NCBI RefSeq assembly: GCF_018274385.1
Contig: NZ_JAAFYZ010000043.1
Span: forward strand, 1-59,663
DNA: 59,663 bases
Reading direction: 5' to 3'
Source of the DNA: Catenulispora pinistramenti
GTDB taxonomy: Bacteria; Actinomycetota; Actinomycetes; Streptomycetales; Catenulisporaceae
Part shown: positions 27,001-39,000 of the stretch, in pieces
Position numbering within the stretch: position 1 is the stretch's first letter
How the letters are laid out: every line of letters begins with the position of its first letter
Program-made: the position numbers and the translations under genes
Notes under the pieces: generated by a model
The model's input: the letters and a program-made list of their open reading frames with translations, nothing else
What the model was told of the DNA's origin: nothing
The model's database searches: none

Positions 27001-30000
27001 ATGACTTCACCGGGATCCACGGTGCCGGGACCGGGGCGGTCACCGCTCCGGCGGGCGTGGACGCCGCGGCTGTGGCCGCCGCCGCGACCGTGGTGCGGGG
27101 CCTGCTCGACACGGTGCCCGACCGGCTCTCCGTGGAGCAGGCCACGACGCTGGGCCGGATCGATGACGTCCTGGACCGGCTCGGCCCGGGGGCGGCGCTG
27201 CCGCCGCTGCCCGTCGCCCCGGGAACGGCCGCCGCCGGACCCGATGCCTATGCCGATGCCGCCGTCCGTGACTCCGCTCGCGCCTCCGCCCACGGCCAGG
27301 CACTCGACGCCGCACTGCTGCCGCCGCCGCGCCGGCCCTCGCTGACGCAAAGGCTCCATGAGCTGCGCCGGCTCGTCGACGAGGGCGTGGCCGAGCGGGT
27401 TCCGGAGCGGGCCGCGTTCATCGAGGCGCGCGATCCCGCGCTCGCGCGCGTGCGGGCGGACCCGAACCGGGCGGCGGACCTGCTGGCCGGGCTGGACTGG
27501 ATCGGGCGGTGGTCCGAGCTCGCCGAGGACCTGGCCGAGCTGCAGGTGCGCGAACGGTACGTCCCGGTCATCGCCAGGGCCGAGGCCGGCGGCCGGGTAC
27601 TGGTGCGCCGCGGCCTGACCCGCGACCAGCTCGACGCGGTCGTCGCCGCGGGCGCCCGGGCCGCGGTGGCCGAGCGGGATGCCGCGGGCGCCCGGGGCGA
27701 GGTGCTCTCCGAGACCGCCGAGGCGGCCGCCGTGGCCGTCGCGCAGCTGGCCGCCGAACGGGAATTCCTCACCGCCCCCCGCACCGCGGCGGAACTGGAC
27801 GCCGCCGGGCCGGACTACGCCGAGTGGTACCAGGCCGGGCAGAACGCCTACCGGGCAGCCTTGGAGCCGGTCCTGACGGCCGCCCGCGGCGCGGCGACGG
27901 ACGCCTGGTGGCAGGCGCTGGCCACAGCGCTCGCGGCGGCGGGCTTCACCGGCCTGGCCGCCGCGGACACATCAGGGGACCAGAACGCTGAAAGGGCGCT
28001 CACCGACATCTTCGCCGCGGCCGCCGCGAATCCCGCGCGCGTCGAGGCGCGAAACGTCATGGTCCTGACCCACCTGGCCGAGGAGTCGGCCGCGCTGCGG
28101 GACATGAATCTGCGCACTGACGATCCCGACCAGTCCCGGGTGCTGCACCAGGTGATCGGCGCGCTCGACCGGGTGCGGGAGTCCCGCCCCGACCCTGAGC
28201 TCCGACTGCGGGAACTGGCGGCGATGCGCGTGAACGCGCCCGGCGACTACGGACGGCTCGTCCAGCGCACCATCGGCCTCCCGGACTTCCGGGACACCGC
28301 CGTCCACCGGCTGATCAGCGCCGCCGACCTGTGGCGTCCGGCCCACGCGGCCGCGCTGGACCAGGCCCGGATCGCGCACGACTTCGTCCTCGCCAGTGCC
28401 AGGACCCAGATCCGACAGCCGGGAAGCGCCGCCCCGATCCTGCTCCGGGGCACGCCCGTCTCGGCCGAGACGGCGGCGCTGCATGCCCGCGACCTGGCCC
28501 GGGCCCGGATCCGGGCCCAGCAGGTCCGCTACGCCGCCAACCCGGCCCCGGCCACCCAGCCCGCGGCCGTGATCCGCACGCTCACCGATGAGCAGGCCAT
28601 CGAGGTCCGCCTCGCCGAGTCGCGGGCGGCCGATGCCGCGCACCCCGAGGCGAGCCGGGCCGCGAGCACCACCTACTGGATGTTCCTGGCCGATCAGGCG
28701 CGCCGCGCCGACGCCGAGCGGGTCGACGCGCCGATGCGGCGTTACGAACGAGCCGTCGCGCTGCTCAGGCAGGGGCCGGTCGCGGCCCTGGAGCCGGCGG
28801 ACCTCGGCGCGCTGGCCGCTCTCCGGCAGCAGTACCCGAAGCTGAGTCCGGGCCACCTGCAAGCGGCCGTCACCCGCTCCTCCGAGGTGAGCGCCGCCGC
28901 GGTGTCGTCCGGCGCCGGCACGGACGAGGCAACTGAGCTGTGGGCCTTCGTCAACCAGTGGTATCAGGGCCGGCACCTGGGGAGCCGGCTGAACGAGTTC
29001 ACGGCGGCCGCCGACCACGAGACAGCGCGCTTCGTCGGGCTGGACGCGGCCCGGAGGGCGGCTGCCGGCCACGCCGCCGCTGATCAGCAGGCCGCTGACC
29101 GGGCCTACCAGGACGCGGTGGCCGAGGTCTTCAAGAAGCTCGATCCCCGGGGCTTGTTCTGGGGCGGTGCCCTCACACGGATGCGTCAGGCGCACCGGGT
29201 CCTGCTCGTCTCGGAGGTGGTGAACACCCACCGGGCAGCGGCCAACGAAGCCGAGAACCAGAGGTACGCCGCGGAGATGGGGCTGCGGCAGGAACAGATC
29301 CGCGCCGCGGGCCAGCTCGTCGTCACCAGGATCCGCGAGGAGCAGGCGCGGGTGGACGACGAGGCCGGCCGGCGCTTCCTGCCCGCCGGGCTGACGGCGC
29401 CCCCCACGGCCGGCGGCCGGCGGCAGCTGGGCTGGGGCGAGCGCGGCGGCGTCGTCGCCGTCGACGGCACGGCACTGGCCGGCGGCGAGGCGGCGATCGC
29501 CGGCCGGGTCGCCGAGCTGCTGCCGCGCCGGCTTCCCGGGGCCGCGATCGACGCGCCGCGAGCGGTGCGGACCCGGTTGCAGGATCAGCTCAGGGCCGGC
29601 GTCGCCGCGCACTTCGACCGGCTGGGCAACCGGGCGGCCGGCCGTCAGCTGGCATCGGTGCGCGGACTGCGCGTGCCCGTCACCGAAGCCGGAGTCACTT
29701 ACGACGCCGTGGTCCGCCTCGTCCTGGACCCGACGCCCGACGCCGCGAACGTGCGCTCCACCGACGTCGAGCAGACGCCGTCCGGCGAGGGCCAGGGCAC
29801 GCCCGCGGACCTGCACCACGAGAACATCGGCGTGCAGACCAGCGGTGTGACCGACAGCCGGTCCGCCGCCGTGCCGATCGACGGGGTGGCCGTGGGCAGC
29901 CACTTCGGCGCCACCACCGTCGGCGTCGGCGCCGGGATGAGCGTCGGGATCGGCGGCAACACCACCTACGGCGAGGCCAAGGTCCAGGTGCTGACTTCGG

Positions 30001-33000
30001 TACGCACGCTCGGCTACGGCGGTGCCTCGGCCTACTTCGCCGTGCCGGCCCGGTGGACCGTGGAGATCGTGGCCGCGGATGGCGCCGCGCGCAGGGCGAA
30101 GGGACCGGCCGGCTCCGCGGTGCTCTCCTTCCCGGTCGAGACCGCGCCGACCCAGCAGCCCACCGAGACCGACGTCCCCGGAATCCCGGAGCACCCGACC
30201 CCGGACCAGCTGGCCCGGATCAGGGCCCTGCCGGGCCAGGTGCTGAACGCCATCGAGTCCATCAGCGGCACCGACGAACTGCTGCAGAAGGTCCTCGCCG
30301 AGTTCCCCGGCGCGCCGGCGGCGTTCGCCACCGAGGCCGACGACACCTTCAACGAGCTCTACCTCTACCGGCAGGGCGGGAACCTGCTCAACGGCGGCAC
30401 GGCGACCTCGCAGCTGCCGATCGGCGGGGGCCGCCGGGCCGGATTCGTGGTCGACGCCCGGTTCACCTCCGTGACCCGGATCGCCGTCCGCGACGCGATC
30501 CCGGTGAAGATCGAGAGCCGCCGGTTCGCCCAGCTCGGGTCGAGCCGCGGGTACGGTTCCTCGGTCTCGGCCGGCCCCTACGCCAGGTTCACCCCGACGT
30601 TCGGCACCGGGACCGACGACGCCGCCGACCAGACGCCCCTCACCTTCCGGGTGGCGGGCTCGCTCGGCACCGGCGGCTCCTCCGGCGTCTCGGCCAGCCA
30701 CGGCAGCGGCGAGTGGCGGGCCGTGGCCTACACCGGGCCGACGGTCGTCTACCGGGTCGGGGTGGATCTGGCCGCCCGGATCTTCTCCGACGACGCCCGG
30801 CGCACCGGGAACGTCGTGCGTCAGGACGGTTCGATGATCATTCACGTCCCGGAGCGCGAGTCGGCCCGGTTCGAGGCGCTGGTCGCCCAGGTCGGCGACC
30901 GCGACCACCCGGTTCCCGAGACCGACGGCGCGCCGCCGGAGAGCCAGGCCCACCCGCCGGCCGCGCTGGCCAACGGCACCGCCCTGGGCATGGGCGTCGT
31001 GGACCGCCTGCCCGGCTCCGAACGGCTCGTCGAGACCATCGTCGACGCCCTCCGGACCGTCCAGCGGCGGACACCCAAGCTGTCCCGCTGGGGTGATCTG
31101 GAGCTGCACCATCTCCGGCGGCAGCTGGAGAACGAATTCTCGACCGAGGCGCTCGTCGGCCACCAGAGCAACCTCGTCCGGGCCTGGCTCGACGGCCGGA
31201 CCGGCGAGCCCGACCCGGACCACCCCTTCGGGCCGGGGCTGCGGCACTCCTTGGTACGCCAGGTGCCTGGCGGCCGGGAGGACATCGACATCACGGTCAC
31301 CGCGGTCCGCCGGAAAGGCGCCCCGCGGCAGGGCCGCGCCGAGCACGTCGGCATCGACGTCATCCCCAACTTCCTGGGCGATCTGGGCGCCAGCGGCACG
31401 CAGAGCTGGAGCCTGGGGGCGTCAGGGTCCTTCAGCTTCGGCAAGGGCGTGAAGAACCACTACATCGCCTCGATGTTCCCGTTCCTGAACTTCTCGGTCT
31501 CCGGCTCGCACACCGAGACCGGTGCCAGGACCACCGGAGTGGGCAAGTTCGACTTCGCGGTCCGGGCCGGCCTGTACTCCGGCCCGGCCCGGACCTACGA
31601 CTACCGCCTCGACTATCAGGTCAAGGCCAAGGTCACGTTTGTTCCCCAGGAAGCCAACGGCGGCGGAGTCTGGGCCGCTGCGCGCCGGTTCGTCGGCGGC
31701 AACGACCTCGTTCGCCCGTCCACCGCCCGCCAGCCCAACGTGCTGCACCGGGGCGGCCCGCCCGGCCCGCGGGCACTGCCGCCGCAGGCAGTGTCAGAGA
31801 TCGAGCACGCCGTCGTGCCCGGGTCCATGCGGGTCGTGGTGCCCGAGCCGCTGACCCACGCCCAGCCCGACCCGGACGCGCTCAGCCGGATCGGCCGGGT
31901 CCACATCACCCGGCTCGACCCGCTACGGCCCGCGGCGCCGCCGCCCGGAGCCGAACCGCTGACGTCCGACGACATCCTGACCGAGGTGCACGGCGGCGCC
32001 GCGCTGGAATCCGAGCTGAACCGGATGCTCGCGGAGTTCGACGTCGACCCGGCCGAGATCCGCGAGGCCGTCCGCATTTCGACCAGCTCCGACCAGCTGA
32101 CGGCGTACCTCAACCGCGACGCCAGGGGTGCGCTGACGTTCACGTCCCGCGCGCCCGGAATCCTGTTCAACAAGAGGATCCACGTGCGCCTGCAGGCGAC
32201 CGCCCACGATCTGACGCCGGGCGCCACCCTGCCGATGCGGCACCTGGACATCATCGAGTCGAGCATCAAGCTCGACCAGGTGAACCAGAAGGGCTGGTCC
32301 ACAGCGGGCCAGCTCCAGCTGCCGACCGCCGGCGTGCCTATGCACAAGGACACTGACACCGGAGCGACCGAGACCGCCGGCATCCCCTACTACAAGCGAT
32401 CCTGGAGCACCTCCCAACAGCGGACGCGGACCATCGAGCACCAGATGGTGAGCGGGCGGTGGCTGACCTTGCCGGTCGAGGACCACACCGAGCACCGCGG
32501 CACGATCGTGTGGCGGGCCACCGTGGAGAGCCTTCAGGAGAACGCGGCCTGGCAGCGGACCCCGGCGGTCCAGATGAGCGAGATCCGGGTGGAGGGTGGC
32601 ATAGCCCTGCTCCGGCCCGCCCCGCTCAGGCCCGCCGACCCGCCGCCCGGCATCCCGGCCGTGTTGCAGCCGGAGCTCATCCCGGCGCTGGCCACCACCG
32701 AGCGGCTGGAGACCTTGCCTGGCGCGCAGTACACCGCCGACGGACTGAACCCGGTCCAGAAGGCCGCCCTCGACCTGCTCCGCCGGCACGCCCCCGAGCT
32801 GCTCACCAGCCAGTGGCGGTGGGAGGGCGACCGGGCGGACACCGGGGGGCGGCGCGCGCCCCAGGAACTCCAGACGGTGCTCCAGCTCGGCGCTCTCAGC
32901 GGGCAGATGCACCTGCTGCGCGGCAGCGGCGTGGTCCTGCACCCGGTCTCCTCCGGCCCTCTGCACACCAAACAGCACCACCTCGTCCTGCGCCTGGTCC

Positions 33001-36000
33001 GTGACGAGGCCTTCCAGTACGTCGGCGACGTGCCCGGCATGTCCATCGGCCTGTATTGGACCGGGTACCTGAAGGACAACCTCAAGCTGACCCAGTCCCA
33101 GACCACCGGCTACGAAGTGGGGGCGTCCTATACGCAGGGAAGCCTCAACGACGCACACCAGCACCACGTCAACTCCTACACCCCGTCCGCGGCCTTCGAC
33201 CGGAACGTGACGAGGATCGTCGAGCACGCCGCCTCCGACACCGACGTCCAGCGCGACACGTTCCGCATGATCGAGACCGGCCACCGCTACGGGGCACCCG
33301 TGCGGTTGGAGCTGGCGCTGATGACCGCGACCCAGCCCTCCGCCGCCGCGAACACCATCGGGCTGGGAGCGCCTAACTGGATCGCCCGCACTGCTTACAC
33401 CAAGCCGCACATCGACGGCGGGGAGAGCGACCAGAACCGCCGCGGCGAGGCGGCCCTCTACGAGCGGGTCGTGATCCCGCACGACGTCATGCCGACCGTC
33501 GAGCACCAGCGGGCTGCGGCGGAGCGGCCCTTCCAGGCGCCGGTGGCCGAGCCGGTACAGCCGCGGGCCACGCCTCGCGAGATCATCGTCGAGCACGGGC
33601 GGCGGCCGTTCGACGTGTCCGCCCAGCAGGTCAAGGACCGCCGGGTCCTGCTCACCTCGATCGACCCCGTGCAGATCCACGACCTGCACGGCAAGGTCGC
33701 CGAGCGACTGTCCGGGTCGGTGGTGCCGGAGAACGGCCACACCAGCGGCGCGGTCAACGACCTGTACGCCCTCGGCGGCCTGCCCCTGGACGCCCTGCGG
33801 GAGACCTTGTCGTTCCCCACACTCGTCCGGATGGCCTTCAAGGCCGTGAGCGACCAGGCCTACCGGGCGCCGAAGACGTCGGCGGCGGGCAACGCGTTCA
33901 CCGACATCGAGGGCGGCCTGGAGATCAGCTACGGCTTCTACGACGCCAAGCCGGGCGAGCACGTCAAGTCCTACCTCTACTCGGAGACCTACCACCTGCC
34001 CGACAAGGAGACCGGCCGGCACTCCGCCGTGAACACTTCCGCCCACGTGGCGAACTCGCTCAACCTCTCCGGGGGCGGGATCGACCAGCCGGCGACCTCG
34101 CTGAACAACGACTCGATCGACCTGAACATGGCCAACGTGACCCTGGGCCAGACCCGCTCCAACACCGACACCGTGGTCACGAAGATGCTGCGCGGCGTCT
34201 TCCGTAACCGCATGGTGGCCTACCAGCAGGTGAAGGCCGGGCTGATGATCCGGATCAAGGTCCGGGCCGACCGGCTGCGCTGGGACAGCGCGTGGCTCGG
34301 CAAGATCACGCCGAGGTGGCTGGCCGGCGGGTACGTCGAACTCGCCTTCCGCCTGGACGACGCGGCCAGCCTGCTGGTCGACCCCGAGACCGCGCTGGAG
34401 ATGGCGGACCAGTTCGTGCTGCCCGAGGGCGAGTCCTTCCTGCCCGAGGGCATCCCCACCCCCGCCGGGCTCGCGCTCCCGCCGCCCGGCGCCGAGGCCG
34501 AGTACTTCCAGGCGGCCAACGCGCTGCCGCAGTTCGCGCGGAGCTACGTGGTGGCCGGCGAGTACGACGCCGCCACCGACACCATGACCGTGGGCGAGCG
34601 GGCTCTGGACGTCGAGCGCTTCGCCCGGTTCCTCGTCGAGCGCCGCGGCTGGAACGCCGCGACGCTCCTCGTCCTCGTCGCCGGCGGCGCCGGCCGGCCG
34701 GCGCTGGCGGGCCCCTCGTTCGCCGCCCGCCTGGCCGTCGCGCTCACCGCGTTGGCCAGGGCGGCCGGCTCCGAGGAGTCCGTGGCGGTGCTGGCGACGC
34801 GCGACTCCGTCCGGCAGGACCCCCGCGTCCAGGACGCCCCGAACCGGACGCTGTCGGGCCAGGTGCGCGCGGTCAGCGCCCCGGTCGGCGCCGACGGAGC
34901 GCCGATGTGGGACCGGGCCATCCCCGGGAACTGGATCCACTTCCGGCCCGATCTGCGCTCCACGGTGTACGGCGACGACCTCGTCGAGACGGTGACCGCG
35001 GCCCTGCCGCGGGACGCCGCCGGCCAGGCGCACGGCCTCGTGCCCGCCTACCCCGGCACGCGGCCGGCCCCGGGCGGACACGTCTGGGGCGCCGCCGGGC
35101 GCGCCGCGGGCATCTCCCTGGGCGACGAGAGCGTGACCTTCCACGACGGGGGCAACGTCTGGTCGCTCCTGCGTCAGGGCACGGATTCCACTGTCGCCCA
35201 AGTACGTCCGCTGCGTCCCGAGCAGTTCGTTCTGTACGTCGACGCGAACATCGCCGAGGACGTGGTGTTCAACACCATGGACCACATCCTGGCGATCGGA
35301 GCCCACCGCCGTTCCCGGGACGCCCGTCAGCAGCACCGCGTCCCGGTCATCCGGCTCGCCGGCCCCCCCGAGTCGGCGGCGCGGTCCCTCGGGCTCGCCC
35401 AGCGGATGGCCGACCACTTCGATGTGGGCTTCGTCGTGGGTCCGACCACCGACCGGATCTTCGTGAACCCGTTCCAGGCTCCCAGCCGCACAGCGCCCCG
35501 GCCGCTTTCAGCGCCGATGACCCCGCAGCTGCGCGGCGGTGTCGGGACGCTGATGTTCCGCAGCGCCGCCGGGACGCCGATGCCCAGCCGCGTCATGAGC
35601 CCGGTCGCCAGCCGCACGGAGAGCCCGGTGGGCGGCCGGACGCCGAGCGGCCCGCTCGGCGGCCGTCCGGAGACGCCGGAGGACAGCCTCCTGGAAAGCG
35701 GCATGTCGACGCCCAAGCCCGAACAGTGGATGTCGCCGGCCACGGCCGATCCGACCCTCACGCCCCCCGACCCGCGGAGCTTCTCAGCCCCGGGCCTGGC
35801 CACGGGATTCTCCGGGTATCTCACCCTGCGATGGCTCCTGGACGGCCGGTCCGCGGCCGGGCCGCGGTACACCTCGCTGTCCGCGGAGCTGCGCGGCGAG
35901 GCCCAAGACATGGATCTCAGAGACGTCCCGCAGCAGATGAACAAAGTCGAGCAGGAGCTGCGGGCGATGGCCGCCGACCGGGACGTGACCACGCCGTCGC

Positions 36001-39000
36001 AGCTCTCGGCGAACCTGCCCGTGGGCACCCTGATCTGGTTCACGGGCCCGACCGGGGCGCGGGCCGCCGAAGTCCTCGAAACCCCCGAAGGGCTCCGGTT
36101 CCGGGTGTTCGAGCCGGCTTTCAAGCGCACGGAAGTCATCACGGCCGCCGAGTTCTCGGGACTGGTCGTCAACAGCGGCGCGTACTCCTTCGTCGTGTCG
36201 ATGCCGCCCCAGCCGGACACCGTCGCCGTCGGCGGCCACCCGCTCGGCCTCGGGCTGTGGGCCGGCCGCGCGGAGCCGCCCGAGATCATCGGCGCCTACG
36301 GGCCGTCGGCGGCGCACGAAGCCGGGCCGCCCCGGACCGTCCGCTTCGATCCGTTGACCGACGGCTGGCGTGACGGGGGGCGGGCGGCCGTGGAGTTCGG
36401 CCGCGAGGCAGGGACACTGCGCGCGGCCTTCGAGGCCGGCCGGACCCGGCCGGAGGCCACCGACGAGGTCCGCCAGGGGTTCGAGGGCCTGCAGGCCCAG
36501 ATCGACTGGATCGTCGGACAGTTCGCAGGCGCGGACGTGCTCCAGCGGATCGCCCTGGCCCGGACCCTGGACAACCTCCGGGACCTGATCCGCGACACCG
36601 CGCTCGATGTGACGGACGCGCTGCCGGCGCGGCTGGCGCCGGACGGCGGGGACTGGCCGGCCGACGCCGCCGGCCACGCCGTCCGCGCGTCCGTCGTCGC
36701 CCCGGCCTCGGCCGCCCCCTCTCGGCTCACCGATGCGAGCCAGGAGGATACGAGCCAGTGGGGCGACGGTGGCGACTACGCGGAGGATCTGGCCACCGCC
36801 GTCCAGGAGGTGCGGGGCCGGCTGGCCCTCGAGGGCGCCGACGCGGCGGTGGCCGAGCTCGACGGCTGGATGCGGGTGTTCCTCGACGCGCCGTCCCACC
36901 TGCGTTCAGGGATCTCCGACGAGATCGTGGAGGCCTCGATCAGCCTGCTCAACGCGGAGGTCGCGCGGTCGGGGGTCAGTTCGGTGTCCGCCGGCGGCGG
37001 GATCTCCGGGCCGCGGTCCGGATACCGGACCGCTCAGTGGCTGCTGGCCGGAGCCCCCTTCGCCGGCTTCGATGTGCCGCCCGAGCTGGAGGAGGAGGCC
37101 GCCGGGTTCGACGAGCAGGAGCTCGGTGTGCAGGCCGCGGGACTGGCCGGCCTGCTGGAGCAGCAGCACCGGATCGTGACCCTGTTCGACAGGATGCCGA
37201 CGGTGTTCACCCCCGGAACCCTGATCTGGTTCGCCTCCCACGACGGCGTCCGGGCGGCGAAGGCGGACGCGGCCGGGCTGTTGCTCGTCTTCCAGCCGGG
37301 CCTCGGCGTCGAGTTCATCAGGCCCTGGGAGTTCGAGCAGCTGGCCGGCGGCTGGGACCCGAGCCTGGTCCTCATCGCCGAGGTGCCCTACGCCCCGACG
37401 ATGCCGCTGTCGGGCGTGGCCAGTCCGCGGACCCCCGGGAGCCCGCGTTCCCCCGGGAGCCCGCGCATAGCCCCGGCCGACCACCTGCCCGGTGCCCCCG
37501 CCATGGACTCCGCGCCGACCGGCCGCGCCGCCGATTCCGCGCCACCGGCGCCTCCGGCGGGCAGGCAGCGGACCACCACTCCTCCGCCGAGCGGCGATGC
37601 GCTGGCCGATATGCGGGCCGCCCTCGCCGTCGCCAGACAGCTCGAGGAGGACGACGAACGCGCGGCCACGCCGCCGCCGGGCGCCGAAGCGATCGCCGAC
37701 GCTCCTTTCAGCGCGGTCGGCCGGATGGGGATGCGCCTGGACCCGGTGGCGCGGGCCCTGGCGATGATCGAACAGCCGCCGAGGGGCACGGCGCCCGAGC
37801 AGCCCTCGAAGGCGACGATCGAGCAGCCGCCGAGCGCGATGGTCGAGCCGCCGCCGAGGATGGCGACACCCGCGCCGTCTGCCGCGCCGTCCGTCGAGTC
37901 CTCCTCCGCATCTCAGCTCTCGTCCTCCGCGCCACCGTCCCCGTCGGCCGAGCACGGGTCGCAACCGCAGTGGTGGTGGGAGGGCGTCCGCAACCGGCCG
38001 GGCAGGTTGTACGTGCCGAACGAGGCCCAACAGCGATGGCTGACGGAAAACAGCCGCCAGGTGGGCTGGGTGGAGTCGGACGGCGACTGTTCCTTCAGCG
38101 CCGTGGTGCGGACCCTCGGGCAGCCGCTGATCAGGAACGCCATGACGATCGTCGCCGGCCTGCTCGGGCTGACCGGATGGCAGGACGGTTCCCGGACTGT
38201 CACCGGCGGGGATCTGCGGCTGTTCCTCGCCGACGTGATCGAAGCCGGCTACGGCGGACCCCACCACGACGACCTCGGCCTGGGAGTCCTGCTGGAAACG
38301 CCCGATCCCGAGGGGGAGCTGCTGGTCCTGGCGTTCTCCGAGCTCGTGGACGCGCTGCGGCGGCTCGGCGACTACGGCAGGCCGCACGGCTACTACTTCG
38401 TCCCGCTCCTGACCAACCTCCTGCACCTGGCCGGGCAGACCCCCGACGGATCCGGGCTGCCACTGCGGCTCTGGGCCCTGTCGGTCTCCGACACCGGCGG
38501 CGTCGTGCTGGAAGGACCCCGGGGGGAGGAGGGCTTCGGCGACGCCGACCACGTCGTGCTGCTCCGCAACGGCCACTACATGCCGACCCGCCCCGTCGGC
38601 GCGGCCGACCACGCACCGCCCGCGCCCCCGGCGGCCCAGCCGGTGCCGGGTACGGTCGCCACGGCGCACACGCTCTACAACCGTCCCGTCTGGGCACTCG
38701 ACAGGCGCGGTGTCTTCTCAGCGGTCGAATACCGGGACACCGGCGCTCCCCGCGAGCTGCCGCCGGGACTGCGGCCGACCAGGGCGTGGGGAGGCGACGC
38801 GGCCGCGCGCTTCGTCGACAGCGTGCGGCGGCAGCTGCCGACTCCGTTCCGCCTGGTGCAACGGGACATCCATCCCCGGATGACCCAGGCGCAGCACGAG
38901 GAGCGCGTCGAGCGCCTGCGGGCGGTGAGCGCGCACGGGCCGACTCCCGAGAACCTCCGGCTGGTCGCGGACCTGTTCGGAGTCAGGGTTCAGCTGTTCA

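Noticed and set aside
14349-27359. 4,336-codon open frame on the minus strand under the giant gene
   Set aside because: It follows the codon periodicity of the sense gene. High GC at third positions removes antisense stops, and the translation is Arg/Gly/Pro-rich with no domain. The same applies to the antisense frames at 8016-14000, 3531-6071, 27972-31346 and 31923-35417.
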